Positions 31,608 through 39,987 of a DNA stretch of 64,000 bases are shown here, piece after piece. Both the position numbers and the translations under genes were made by a program. Origin of the DNA: Mogibacterium diversum (GTDB lineage Bacteria; Bacillota; Clostridia; Peptostreptococcales; Anaerovoracaceae); NCBI RefSeq assembly GCF_002998925.1, contig NZ_CP027228.1, positions 1,240,001-1,304,000 of the forward strand, given 5' to 3'. Under the pieces are notes generated by a model. The model did no database searches. It saw only the letters and a program-made list of their open reading frames with translations, and was not told the origin of the DNA. How positions within the stretch are numbered: the stretch's first letter is position 1; the number at the start of each line of letters is the position of its first letter.

Positions 31608-32150
31608 TTAGTTGAATCGCTTATAGTACTTCTTGTTGAATTCTTTCTGCATATTGATTAGAGGCTTGCGATTGACGTTGGCTTCGACGAGGAAGCCGAA
31701 GTTCTTGTATATGTCTTTGTAAAGAGAATCCTGATCTACCGTCTTGATATCTATTTCATCTAACCCTGTTGAGCTATCATATCCATATTCTAATCTGAAG
31801 GCTTCATCAAAAAAATAGTCTTTATCCACAACGTCATAAAATATATATCTACTTTTTTCTTCTGAAACACCATACTTTATGATAACTCGCTCACTATCTG
31901 AAAATGTATTATAAATGATAAAACCGCCATCGTCCCTATACCGTATATTCTTCTTGGTAGGCTTATAGATAACGTCCATATTTTCTAATGCCATTGCCAT
32001 CTCAGGATGTGTTCCATCCTTATGCTCCATGTTATGGGCATAGTAAACTGAGTATTTTCTGAGGTTGTAGTCTATGTATAGGTTAGCAATTATGAATATA
32101 AAGCACATAGAAATGCTTATAACAGTTCCAATTATAATTCTCTTCTTCAT
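31608..32150 (-). CDS. Membrane-anchored small protein, tandem paralogue 2 (immunity-like)
   Basis: The 180-aa protein is a close duplicate of the gene downstream: the signal-anchor, the motif SVYYAHNMEHKDGTHPEMA and the C-terminal KEFNKKYYKRFN region match, and the 19-base intergenic spacer is also repeated with a period of 562 bases. The central part (GVSEEKSRYIFYDVVDKDY and neighbours) has diverged. It probably shows a recent duplication followed by divergence or gene conversion. The domain should face outside the membrane, where it could neutralise an envelope-acting toxin. Confidence 0.6.
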   Translation of the reverse strand: MKKRIIIGTVISISMCFIFIIANLYIDYNLRKYSVYYAHNMEHKDGTHPEMAMALENMDVIYKPTKKNIRYRDDGGFIIYNTFSDSERVIIKYGVSEEKSRYIFYDVVDKDYFFDEAFRLEYGYDSSTGLDEIDIKTVDQDSLYKDIYKNFGFLVEANVNRKPLINMQKEFNKKYYKRFN

Positions 32151-32169
32151 CGAAATTCACACCTTACCA

Positions 32170-32721
32170 TTAGTTGAATCGCTTATAGTACTTTTTGTTG
32201 AACTGTTTCTGCAGGTTGATTCGTGGTTTGCGATTGACGTTGGCTTCGACAAGGAAGCCGAAGTTCTTGTATATGTCTTTGTAAAGAGCTTTTTGATTGA
32301 TTGTTTTGGGATTCATGCGATCCAAGCTCTTTGATTTATCACGGAAATAAATCAGGGTAAACGATTCATCAAATTCATAATTCACATTTATATTGTCATA
32401 GTAAGAATACTGTCCTTTCTCATGGGTTCTATTAAATGTGATTGTTGGAACTAGATTTCCTATGCTATTCTTGTGATTATATATCATATGTCCACCATCT
32501 GTTCGATACTCTATTCCTTTTATATCAGGTTCATATACTAAATCGTAGTTTTCTAATACCATGGCCATCTCAGGATGTGTTCCCTCCTTATGCGCCATAT
32601 TGTGGGCATAGTAAACGGAATATTTTCTGAGATTATAATCTATGTATAGGTTTGCAACTATTAATAATATCCCCATAATTAGCACTACTATACTAATGCC
32701 TATTATTCTATTTTTATTCAT
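32170..32721 (-). CDS. Membrane-anchored small protein, tandem paralogue 3 (immunity-like)
   Basis: The 183-aa protein lies 7 bases behind the 832-aa toxin-like gene and is the most diverged of the three copies: its anchor (RIIGISIVVLIMGILLIVANL) and centre (IGNLVPTITFNRTHEKGQYSY, split here from the next block) differ, while SVYYAHNMAHKEGTHPEMA and the C-terminus are kept. Position next to the large gene suggests it is the cognate partner and the other two are later copies. AAGGAAG precedes the ATG. No enzymatic motif is visible. Confidence 0.6.
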   Translation of the reverse strand: MNKNRIIGISIVVLIMGILLIVANLYIDYNLRKYSVYYAHNMAHKEGTHPEMAMVLENYDLVYEPDIKGIEYRTDGGHMIYNHKNSIGNLVPTITFNRTHEKGQYSYYDNINVNYEFDESFTLIYFRDKSKSLDRMNPKTINQKALYKDIYKNFGFLVEANVNRKPRINLQKQFNKKYYKRFN

Positions 32722-32728
32722 GCTTAAT

Positions 32729-35227
32729 CTACTTCCTTTTAAATAATTTTTTCAGCTTATTTGTCAGCTTAGATACAATTTTCTTTTTTTGTTTTGCTAT
32801 ATACTTTTTTGCTGTCCTTAATATTTTTATGCACTTATTTTTCGCTACATTAGTTAATTTCTTTATTACCTTTACGCTATTTCTTATACCTTTTTTTACA
32901 CTACGAATTACTCTAGTTGCTCGTGCCTTTATATTTTTTATTCTTTCACCAATAAACGAATGGCTTATTTTCTTTTTATAAATCTTAATAGCCTTTTTTA
33001 GTATTTTACGCTTATTCTTTTTAGCAGCATTTATTTTTTTAATTGCTTCCTTATCTTTTTTTATATATACAAAGTATATTAGTAGCCCAAAACCACCTAT
33101 TGATAATGTTGCAGAAAAATTATTTAAAAACAATTGCTCATCAGCCGTTACCCCGGGTCCTGCTTGTTTTTCCAAAATTTCTTTGAAAAACTTATCCCTT
33201 TTTTCATCAAGATTATCCTGGCTGTAGTAGTCTATTATGCTTTTGCTATATAGCTTCCCTTTATATTTTGGATGATATTTTAGGATGAATGCGTCTTTAT
33301 CAGATCTCAAATCCTTTTCGTCCAGATGTGTCCAATAATCGCCTGTATAAGAATTTAGATAAAAGAACTTATCTTTTCCTGTAACTGCATATGGTCCAGC
33401 TGCTAGCACCTTTTTAAACTTCTTTATTATCTTACTTTTTTCATAACTCACTAAAGGTCTTCTTGCTCTCGCTATTGTAAGTTCTTTTATTTCATAAACT
33501 GTTATTGGCAAAGTTGCTAGACCCTTTGTAAGCTCTTTTAGTATACTACTTCTTTCATAGCTCCCTAACGGAGATGCCATATGTGGAAAATCTATCTTGT
33601 ATATATTTTGTTTGTTGGTGTCTGCTAGGAGATCTCTGCCTTTTAAATATGTATTTCTCCCAATATGTGGTTTTTTAAGACTGTTAGCCTGATTTTGAAG
33701 AAGATCTTCATCATAAGATGGATATATTATCGCATTTGCAACTTCATGATTTATCTTATCCCTATTATTCCCGTATTTCTTTCTAGCATTCTTCTCTACC
33801 TCTTTGAGGTATTGTATAAATACCCTCTTTTCCTCCGCAGTCATTCCTGTATTTACTAGGAATGGGTCTTTTTTAGATGACTTAGGTTTGGCATATGATT
33901 TAGCACTGCTGCTAGTTACCCCTTTATATGTTCTGTTAGTTTTTACAGTATTACTCTGTATGCTTCTTCTAGTTCTTCTTGCACGATTTTGTGGTGCTGC
34001 TTTGTTAGCTGTGCTTTCCTGCACTGGATTTTTCCTATATACAAAGCGGATTATCGGTTTGTTTATATTACTTATATCCTTTTGTACACCAATTAAGCTG
34101 TAGTTTAGTATATCTGCTTTATCTATCCTATAGCTATATCCAGTTATCCCTTTTAGATTTGCAGCCTGCTTTATAGGGGTTCCTTGTTCATCTATATACT
34201 CTACCCTTATATGCTGATTAACCTTTGTTTCTAATTTTGCCTGCAAGCTGCTACCGAACAGGGCATACCTTACTGCCATTGAATAATTAAAGGAGTTACC
34301 ATATCTTGGTGGTGCAGGAGAATAGAATGTATAGTTAAATGCAGACAGGAATCCAGCACCTAGGTAACCTCCTCTTGGCAAATCCTTGGAACCATTTAGT
34401 CCTACTGTCCCAGGCGTAACATCATAGATAATATCGTTATCCTTTACAAGGTTAGATGCGCTTGGTATTAGTTCAGCTAGATTTGCAAGGTCAGTAGATA
34501 CACCTTGAGCTGTATCTATATCTGAAGATATAAAGCTCAGTACTACTTGGTTCTCATCCATAGTACCGTGCTTTACTATTTTGTAGTTAATAGAAATGTT
34601 ATTGGCATTATTATATAAGACCGATATAGAGTTCCCGATGGCATTAGGAAAGAACTGCTCTCCTGAGAAGCCTATTCCTCTAATGCTTCCGTGCCTATTT
34701 AATCCGGAGTTAGCTTCCCAATCGTCTTTATCTGAATCTTCAATCTCCCAGATTAAATCTAGGTCTATTCCAGATTTGGTCTTTCCTACATAAGTTATTC
34801 TTCCTGATGATCCGTTATCTGTGCTGAACATTTTAACTGGAACACTAGGTCTTTCAGATCCAAAATTAGAGCTGGAATTAAGATGTCCAACCTCTGTGCC
34901 TGATATGAGCTCAACTTCTGTTTTATCCGTCCATCTAAGACCTTCTTCTGTTAGGAAGTTATCGTCCGTAAGATTCTCTCCTATCAAATCAATTTTGATA
35001 TTCTTAAAATAGTCGGGACCACGAGTACCCTCATTAAAGTCACCAGAAATATTCACACCACTTATGCTGGGTGTGTTATCTGCTGTTTGTTCTGTTTCTT
35101 CTGATAAGCTTCCGCTTGCTGCTGATGAATCACCAAGTTCGGCATAGTCGGCTGCCATAACGATCGGTTTGATATTAAATAAAATAATGCAGAATAAAAT
35201 AACAATAGATGAAATCTTCTTTATCAT
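32729..35227 (-). CDS. Sec-exported surface protein with MucBP-like repeat, toxin-like region, TM anchor and polybasic tail
   Basis: The ATG at 35227 is preferred over the GTG 9 bases upstream because of its distance from TTGGAG. The 832-aa protein has a signal peptide (about 1-25), a Ser/Thr-rich spacer, a large beta-rich adhesin-like domain (about 45-330), a MucBP-like unit (about 335-398, VEYIDEQGTPIKQ), a basic Ser-rich linker, and a helical region (about 462-695) with conserved-looking motifs KINHEVANAI, IDFPHMASPL and GDYWTHL followed by SDKDAFILKYHP. A membrane segment (about 697-722) leads to a tail of 110 residues with about 45 Lys/Arg and only 3 acidic residues. No LPXTG is present. 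I infer an envelope-directed toxin displayed outside; the catalytic identity is unknown. Confidence 0.6.
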   Translation of the reverse strand: MIKKISSIVILFCIILFNIKPIVMAADYAELGDSSAASGSLSEETEQTADNTPSISGVNISGDFNEGTRGPDYFKNIKIDLIGENLTDDNFLTEEGLRWTDKTEVELISGTEVGHLNSSSNFGSERPSVPVKMFSTDNGSSGRITYVGKTKSGIDLDLIWEIEDSDKDDWEANSGLNRHGSIRGIGFSGEQFFPNAIGNSISVLYNNANNISINYKIVKHGTMDENQVVLSFISSDIDTAQGVSTDLANLAELIPSASNLVKDNDIIYDVTPGTVGLNGSKDLPRGGYLGAGFLSAFNYTFYSPAPPRYGNSFNYSMAVRYALFGSSLQAKLETKVNQHIRVEYIDEQGTPIKQAANLKGITGYSYRIDKADILNYSLIGVQKDISNINKPIIRFVYRKNPVQESTANKAAPQNRARRTRRSIQSNTVKTNRTYKGVTSSSAKSYAKPKSSKKDPFLVNTGMTAEEKRVFIQYLKEVEKNARKKYGNNRDKINHEVANAIIYPSYDEDLLQNQANSLKKPHIGRNTYLKGRDLLADTNKQNIYKIDFPHMASPLGSYERSSILKELTKGLATLPITVYEIKELTIARARRPLVSYEKSKIIKKFKKVLAAGPYAVTGKDKFFYLNSYTGDYWTHLDEKDLRSDKDAFILKYHPKYKGKLYSKSIIDYYSQDNLDEKRDKFFKEILEKQAGPGVTADEQLFLNNFSATLSIGGFGLLIYFVYIKKDKEAIKKINAAKKNKRKILKKAIKIYKKKISHSFIGERIKNIKARATRVIRSVKKGIRNSVKVIKKLTNVAKNKCIKILRTAKKYIAKQKKKIVSKLTNKLKKLFKRK

Positions 35228-35370
35228 GATACACACTTCTCCAATTTTTATTAGATATAAATTTTTTATTAATTTATCATATATGATTATATTTTAGCAA
35301 GTACTGTATATGAAACACGTTGCTATTTACATCTGTAGTCATCACAACCCAAGCGTCTAGAATAAAATAG

Positions 35371-35516
35371 CAGAAAGTGCGAGGTTCTGGCCGTATCCGC
35401 GGTTTACGCCGATGCAGATTAACAAAGGCGAGAATTGTTTTATCATTACAAGTCTCGCAGACTTTGTATAATCTGCCAAGTAAACGCAGTCTGCTGCCAG
35501 CTGCTCGCACTTTCTG
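35371..35516. repeat. Long imperfect palindrome (rod-like RNA or MITE-like element)
   Basis: Perfect 13-bp ends (CAGAAAGTGCGAG and CTCGCACTTTCTG) enclose a 146-base segment that continues pairing inward through a GCGTTTAC/GTAAACCGC helix, a GCAGATTATACAAAG/CTTTGTTAATCTGC helix and a GCGAGA/TCTCGC helix. It lies directly behind the stop of the DHHW gene and is followed on the minus strand by CTATTTTATT. No clear target-site duplication flanks it. Other than this element, 35228-35519 shows no gene. Confidence 0.7.
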
Positions 35517-35519
35517 TTA

Positions 35520-36716
35520 TTATTCCTGCAACATCATTGAAAGCGAATCATCCGCAAAGAACGTATTCGCATTATAAAGGAACAGCACATCAGTTATTCC
35601 TTCCGACGCAATCAAATCATCGACATTATCGAAGTAATATCTCGGATCCACGACCACGATTTCGCGGTAATGCTGCGCCAGCATCGGAATCACACTGTTC
35701 GCATACGAGTCCTTAATCAGGAGCAGTCTCCTGTTAGACTCTGTCGGAGTCTTGACCGTGTACATCGGATGGTTGCTGCCTCCGAATACAGTGTACGCAT
35801 CCTTCTTATCTAGGTTCTTAAGCTGATAGAACTTAGTGGTCTTCTTCTTAGTGTCGCCATAATAGATGACCGAAGGCTTAGCCGCCTTCTTATTCTTAGG
35901 CAGATTAATCTTGATACTATCGTATCTTCCACCTGTAAATCCGCTCTTCGAGTACATCGTTCCCGCAAAGTCGTTCTTAACAACCTTACTCTCAAACTCC
36001 ATCGGCATACCTGCGCCTAGTGCTGGCACAATTGCCTTATACGCGAGGTAAGCGCCGTCACTCGTCCAGTGGTGGTCAGTCCTGTAGTAGAGCTGTACAT
36101 CCTCTTTCTTCTTATTGAAAGTCTTCCTCACATCGATTGGCTTAATTCCCGACGCCTTGATATTCTTGTAAAAATCATCTATGCTCTTGTTCTGATCCGC
36201 CATACTGACAGTTATCGGTAGCTTGTCGGACATGATATTCCCTGCATTTGGAGCGAGAAGGAAGGTCATATTTAGCTTAGGATACTTAGCCTTGAAATTC
36301 TTGAGCGCAGTTTCAGCAGAGCTAATTGTCTTCTGATCTGGAGTCACTATATCCTCGATCAGATATCCATCACGAGCTCTATACACGCCGTTAGCTTTGA
36401 GCTTTCCTTCAGTCACATCGACTGCCGACTTAACCTTGATAAAAGACCCGCGCATAAGGAACTGATCGTTCACGTAGCTCTCCATCTTGGATTCTAGCCT
36501 ACCGCCGAAATAGTTCGAAACAGATATACTAGGAAACTCCTGTAGCATACGGTTTTCAGAAGCTGAAAATGACTTGTCTGGAGCTATGAGATTTATAAGG
36601 AATACAGCCGCAAGAACAAACACAAATATGACACCGGTATACGCTGCCATCTTGTTCTCCGAACTTTGCTTCAGTTCGGTCTTTATTTCATTTCTAAAAC
36701 GGTTAATTTTCTTCAA
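35520..36716 (-). CDS. DHHW-family (AlgX/AlgJ-like) O-acetylation protein
   Basis: The 398-aa protein has one membrane segment near residues 25-45 and an extracytoplasmic SGNH-like domain containing the diagnostic YYRTDHHWTSDGAYLAY near residues 212-228, a nucleophile-type LLIKDSYANSVIP block and DPRYYFDN near the end. DHHW/AlgX-like proteins accept acetyl groups from an MBOAT partner and place them on extracellular polysaccharide. It ends a four-gene operon with SGNH hydrolase, DUF4358 and MBOAT genes and lies 16 bases behind the MBOAT gene. Confidence 0.85.
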   Translation of the reverse strand: MKKINRFRNEIKTELKQSSENKMAAYTGVIFVFVLAAVFLINLIAPDKSFSASENRMLQEFPSISVSNYFGGRLESKMESYVNDQFLMRGSFIKVKSAVDVTEGKLKANGVYRARDGYLIEDIVTPDQKTISSAETALKNFKAKYPKLNMTFLLAPNAGNIMSDKLPITVSMADQNKSIDDFYKNIKASGIKPIDVRKTFNKKKEDVQLYYRTDHHWTSDGAYLAYKAIVPALGAGMPMEFESKVVKNDFAGTMYSKSGFTGGRYDSIKINLPKNKKAAKPSVIYYGDTKKKTTKFYQLKNLDKKDAYTVFGGSNHPMYTVKTPTESNRRLLLIKDSYANSVIPMLAQHYREIVVVDPRYYFDNVDDLIASEGITDVLFLYNANTFFADDSLSMMLQE

Positions 36717-36732
36717 AACTTACTCCTCTACG

Positions 36733-38136
36733 CTAGAATCTGAAGTACAGGAACGGATTATACGAACCATATACCAGATATGCGACAGAAACGATGAGAA
36801 CTGCGAACACCAGCGCAGTTCCTACCGCCGGTTTCTTCCTATAGAGCTCTCTGAATTTCTCAATTGGATATGGTGTTGCCACGCAAGCACCAACAGCTAG
36901 GATGATGAAATTCGTTCTTATGTAATACAGCGCTGTAACATTTATGAACGACACCTTGCCGAGTCCAAACATGACAGCGAGATACGAAAGCGCCTTGCTG
37001 ATATCTGTGATGCTGAAGAAAACCCAGCTTACCATGACTATGACTATCGCATATGTGTGTCTAAACCAATTTGGCGCCTTCTCGAGATATTTACCATACA
37101 CGTACTTCTCGAGTATCAGCAGCACTCCGAAGTATGCGCCCCAGAGCACGAAGTTCCAGCTCGCACCATGCCATAGGCCCGTCAGAGACCACACTATTAG
37201 CAGGTTTAGGATGTGTCTGTGCACCTTTACTCTGTTTCCTCCGAGTGGAATGTACACGTACTCACGGAACCAAGTAGAGAGCGACATGTGCCATCTGCGC
37301 CAGAAATCAGTGATAGTCGACGCGATATACGGATAGTTGAAGTTCTCGTCAAACACGAAACCGAACATCTTACCGAGGCCTATCGCCATGTCGGAATATC
37401 CGCTAAAGTCAAAGTAAATTTGCAAGGTGTACGCCGCAATTCCAATCCAGTACAGTACCACCGATACCTGACCGTGTGGCAGACTCGAAATTTCTGTATA
37501 GAGCGAACCGAGCGCGTTGGCAAGAATTACCTTCTTGCCGAGTCCAAGGATAAACCTCGATGACCCCTCTCCGAATTTAATGAGTGTGGTTTCGCGATTA
37601 TCTATCTGGAGTTCAACGTCTCTATACTTAACGATAGGTCCTGCGATGAGCTGAGGGAAGAACGACAGATATAACGAGAACTTGAGCAAGCTATACTGCG
37701 GTGCAACCTTTCCCTTGTACACGTCAAATACGTATGACATCGCCTGGAAAGTGTAGAACGAAATTCCGATTGGCAGTGCAAGTGACGTATAGTGAATATG
37801 CCATCCTGTAATCGAGGTTATCGTATCCATGAGGAATCCGAAATACTTGAAGAAACCGAGTATCAGCAGGTCTACCACCACTGTAAACAGCAGATTTCTC
37901 CTGCCGGTGCCCCCATACTTCTGCTCATTATGAATCTGAATAGCCATGAAGTAGTTGAAGAACGCACTGTACAGCATCAAGAATAGATATACCGGTTCTC
38001 CCCAGCTGTAAAAGAACAAGCTGGCAACGAGCAGCACAATGTTGCGCTTCCCCGTCTGTTCCTTCGGAATCAGATAGTACACGAGCATCGTAATCGGAAG
38101 GAAATAGAATATGAAGATAATACTGCTAAATAACAC
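36733..38136 (-). CDS. MBOAT-family O-acyltransferase (AlgI/DltB-like)
   Basis: The 467-aa polytopic protein shows the MBOAT block FWRRWHMSLSTWFREYVYIPLGGNR near residues 280-304 (split as FWRRWHMSLSTW and FREYVYIPLGGNR) and the catalytic-His helix GLWHGASWNFVLWG near 320-333. It transfers acyl groups from a cytoplasmic donor through the membrane to an extracellular acceptor. With the DHHW gene it matches the alginate-type or PatA/PatB-type acetylation pair. The start overlaps the end of the DUF4358 gene by 11 bases. It is not DltB because no dltA, dltC or dltD lies nearby. Confidence 0.9.
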   Translation of the reverse strand: MLFSSIIFIFYFLPITMLVYYLIPKEQTGKRNIVLLVASLFFYSWGEPVYLFLMLYSAFFNYFMAIQIHNEQKYGGTGRRNLLFTVVVDLLILGFFKYFGFLMDTITSITGWHIHYTSLALPIGISFYTFQAMSYVFDVYKGKVAPQYSLLKFSLYLSFFPQLIAGPIVKYRDVELQIDNRETTLIKFGEGSSRFILGLGKKVILANALGSLYTEISSLPHGQVSVVLYWIGIAAYTLQIYFDFSGYSDMAIGLGKMFGFVFDENFNYPYIASTITDFWRRWHMSLSTWFREYVYIPLGGNRVKVHRHILNLLIVWSLTGLWHGASWNFVLWGAYFGVLLILEKYVYGKYLEKAPNWFRHTYAIVIVMVSWVFFSITDISKALSYLAVMFGLGKVSFINVTALYYIRTNFIILAVGACVATPYPIEKFRELYRKKPAVGTALVFAVLIVSVAYLVYGSYNPFLYFRF

Positions 38137-38623
38137 TTAATAGCACCTCCTCATACTTATCTGGATCCTTGGCAACTCCATAGAAGACATACTTGCCCCT
38201 TGAAGTTACGATTGCATTCTTAAGCTCCTTGACCTGCTCAGGTCCGTAGTTGTCAAATGCCTCTATCTGGCTTGTGATGCGCTTTTCTACGGCATCTTTG
38301 ACAGCTTTAACATCAGACTTATTCTTGACCTTGATGACCAGAACCTCGTCAACAGACAGGGCCTCCTTGCTCTTGTAATACAGAACAGCCTCATAATTAT
38401 TAGCATCTAGTCCTATGAACTGCACGAGATCACGAGGCTTCTGCTTCTGCAGTTTCTCTATATTAGTCTTCTTGATGAGCTGCGCCTCAATCTTGTCCAT
38501 CGAGACATCCTTTGCATTTTCACGGCTATACACGATAGCTAGAAATGCAAACAGGACAACGAGAAGTGCACATTTGAGGATTCTGCCATATCTTATAACG
38601 TCTCTGCGTGATTTGCTATTCAT
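38126..38623 (-). CDS. DUF4358 domain protein, membrane-anchored
   Basis: The 165-aa protein has one N-terminal membrane anchor (about 14-32) and a small outside domain with the DUF4358 pattern LVQFIGLDANNYEAVLYYKSK, VDEVLVIKV and NAIVTSRGKYVFYGVAKD. DUF4358 proteins of unknown chemistry recur beside MBOAT and DHHW genes in Firmicutes, so a structural role in the acetylation machine is likely. The ATG follows the stop codon of the SGNH gene directly, showing coupling. Confidence 0.75.
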   Translation of the reverse strand: MNSKSRRDVIRYGRILKCALLVVLFAFLAIVYSRENAKDVSMDKIEAQLIKKTNIEKLQKQKPRDLVQFIGLDANNYEAVLYYKSKEALSVDEVLVIKVKNKSDVKAVKDAVEKRITSQIEAFDNYGPEQVKELKNAIVTSRGKYVFYGVAKDPDKYEEVLLSVI

Positions 38624-39433
38624 CTACAGTTCTGCCTCCTCAATCATCCTATCTAGCCAGTACGGATAATACGTAGCCTGAGCGTGAATGCCGTCACCAG
38701 CATATAGCTCTGGATGCTTCTGCAGAATATCCGCAGTTGGAATATATACGTACTTGTTCTTAGCGCACATCTTCTTGATTGCGCTGTTAAATTTCTTATA
38801 ATTACTAATCGACTTGTTCTTTGCCATCGCTGCATCAGTAGGTGCCGAGATGCCGCACACACAAATCTTCGTCTTAGGTGAAGCCTTGTGGAAAGCCTTT
38901 AACCTTGCTTCATACTTCTTGATAAATGCTTTTTCATCACCTCTGTAATTACCCATATCGTTCATGCCAAATGCAAAGAACGCAGTGCTTGGATAAGTTC
39001 CCGCAGCACTCGAGAACAGGTCATCTCCAGTCATTACGCTTGAACCAATCTTGCTAAATACCTGATCATCGCTCAACCAGCCATACACGCTGAGGCCTTC
39101 AGTAACAGAGTCACCGACAACGATGCTGCCCTTGAACTTGCTCATGTATCTAGCCTTGTTGCTCTTCCCATTTGCAGACACCTCTCCGCCGAGTGCAGAA
39201 ACAGCCTCTTCAACGCTAGTTACAGAGCTCTTCTGCAGTGCCTCAACGCTCTTCTTATTCTTCTCAATCTCATCCTTTCCTACCGGTACCTTGCGGTTGA
39301 ACTTCAGTAGGTTGAATAAAAAAACGACAAGAAAAAGCAGCAAGATGATACTTGCCACTTTATTCTTATTCATGTCCTTTATGTATTCTCTCGCTACATT
39401 TGTAGCTTGCTTATTATTTTTTACTCTAGCCAT
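38624..39433 (-). CDS. SGNH/GDSL hydrolase, membrane-anchored
   Basis: The 269-aa protein has a basic N-terminus, a membrane anchor (about 27-45) and an outside SGNH domain: block I VVGDSVTEGLSVYG with the catalytic Ser, a block III FAFGMNDMGNY with its Asn, and block V GDGIHAQATYYPYW with Asp and His. These acetylesterase or acetyltransferase-type enzymes often pair with MBOAT systems to move or remove acetyl groups on cell wall glycans. AAAGGGGAAAT precedes the ATG, and it is the first gene of the operon. Confidence 0.85.
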   Translation of the reverse strand: MARVKNNKQATNVAREYIKDMNKNKVASIILLLFLVVFLFNLLKFNRKVPVGKDEIEKNKKSVEALQKSSVTSVEEAVSALGGEVSANGKSNKARYMSKFKGSIVVGDSVTEGLSVYGWLSDDQVFSKIGSSVMTGDDLFSSAAGTYPSTAFFAFGMNDMGNYRGDEKAFIKKYEARLKAFHKASPKTKICVCGISAPTDAAMAKNKSISNYKKFNSAIKKMCAKNKYVYIPTADILQKHPELYAGDGIHAQATYYPYWLDRMIEEAEL

Positions 39434-39524
39434 ATTTCCCCTTTCAGGTAAATCCTTAGACTATATAGTACCACCTATACAACCTTTTTGTGGCTATTTT
39501 TTTTAATCTAATTCATGAATTTTT

Positions 39525-39986
39525 TTATGCCTTTTTGAGTTTGCGATAGAATAAAGTTCCGTACTTATTCACGATCTCTATTACCATAAATCCCATCGCA
39601 ATTCCGAGGCAGTTCAGAACTAGCTGCTTGCCTTCACTCGCAGTTTCCTTAGGCATGTCCATAACCATAGCGTACATTACGAAGTAAAGGTTATTTCCCG
39701 GTACCAACGGAAATGCACAAACGCTTTGGAATATCGTTGCAGGTGCTTTATTGACTCTCGCCATAACCTGCGCGTAGCCAGCTACAAATATAGCGCTGAC
39801 AAGCGTCGCCAAGAAGTAGTTATGGAGAATTCCATCACTAATTACGTACATACCCCATGTGCAGAATGCCCCGATTCCGCAGAAGAGCACCTGCTTGCCT
39901 TTAACGTTAAACCATAGAGCGAAGCCCACACAGGCAGCGGTACAAGAAATAAATTGTACTATTATACTTGGATGTAATTCGGTCAT
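39525..39986 (-). CDS. Threonine/serine exporter, ThrE C-terminal half (ThrE_2/DUF3815)
   Basis: The 153-aa protein has four to five membrane segments and the block TIFQSVCAFPLVPGNNLYFVMYAM with the PG-N-Y pattern of the ThrE_2 domain. Together with the upstream gene it rebuilds a complete ThrE exporter as two chains, the usual form in Firmicutes. The exporter is thought to remove threonine or serine by proton exchange. A single base separates the two genes, and GGGGGTGC upstream of the ATG lies within the end of the first. Confidence 0.82.
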   Translation of the reverse strand: MTELHPSIIVQFISCTAACVGFALWFNVKGKQVLFCGIGAFCTWGMYVISDGILHNYFLATLVSAIFVAGYAQVMARVNKAPATIFQSVCAFPLVPGNNLYFVMYAMVMDMPKETASEGKQLVLNCLGIAMGFMVIEIVNKYGTLFYRKLKKA

Positions 39987-39987
39987 C

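Noticed and set aside
32729..35227. LXG-type T7SS substrate identity for the 832-aa protein
   Set aside because: It has a clear signal peptide and no N-terminal helical LXG domain, so Sec export is more likely.
36733..38136. DltB of a D-alanylation operon
   Set aside because: No dltA, dltC or dltD adjoins, and the partners are DHHW and DUF4358 proteins of acetylation systems.
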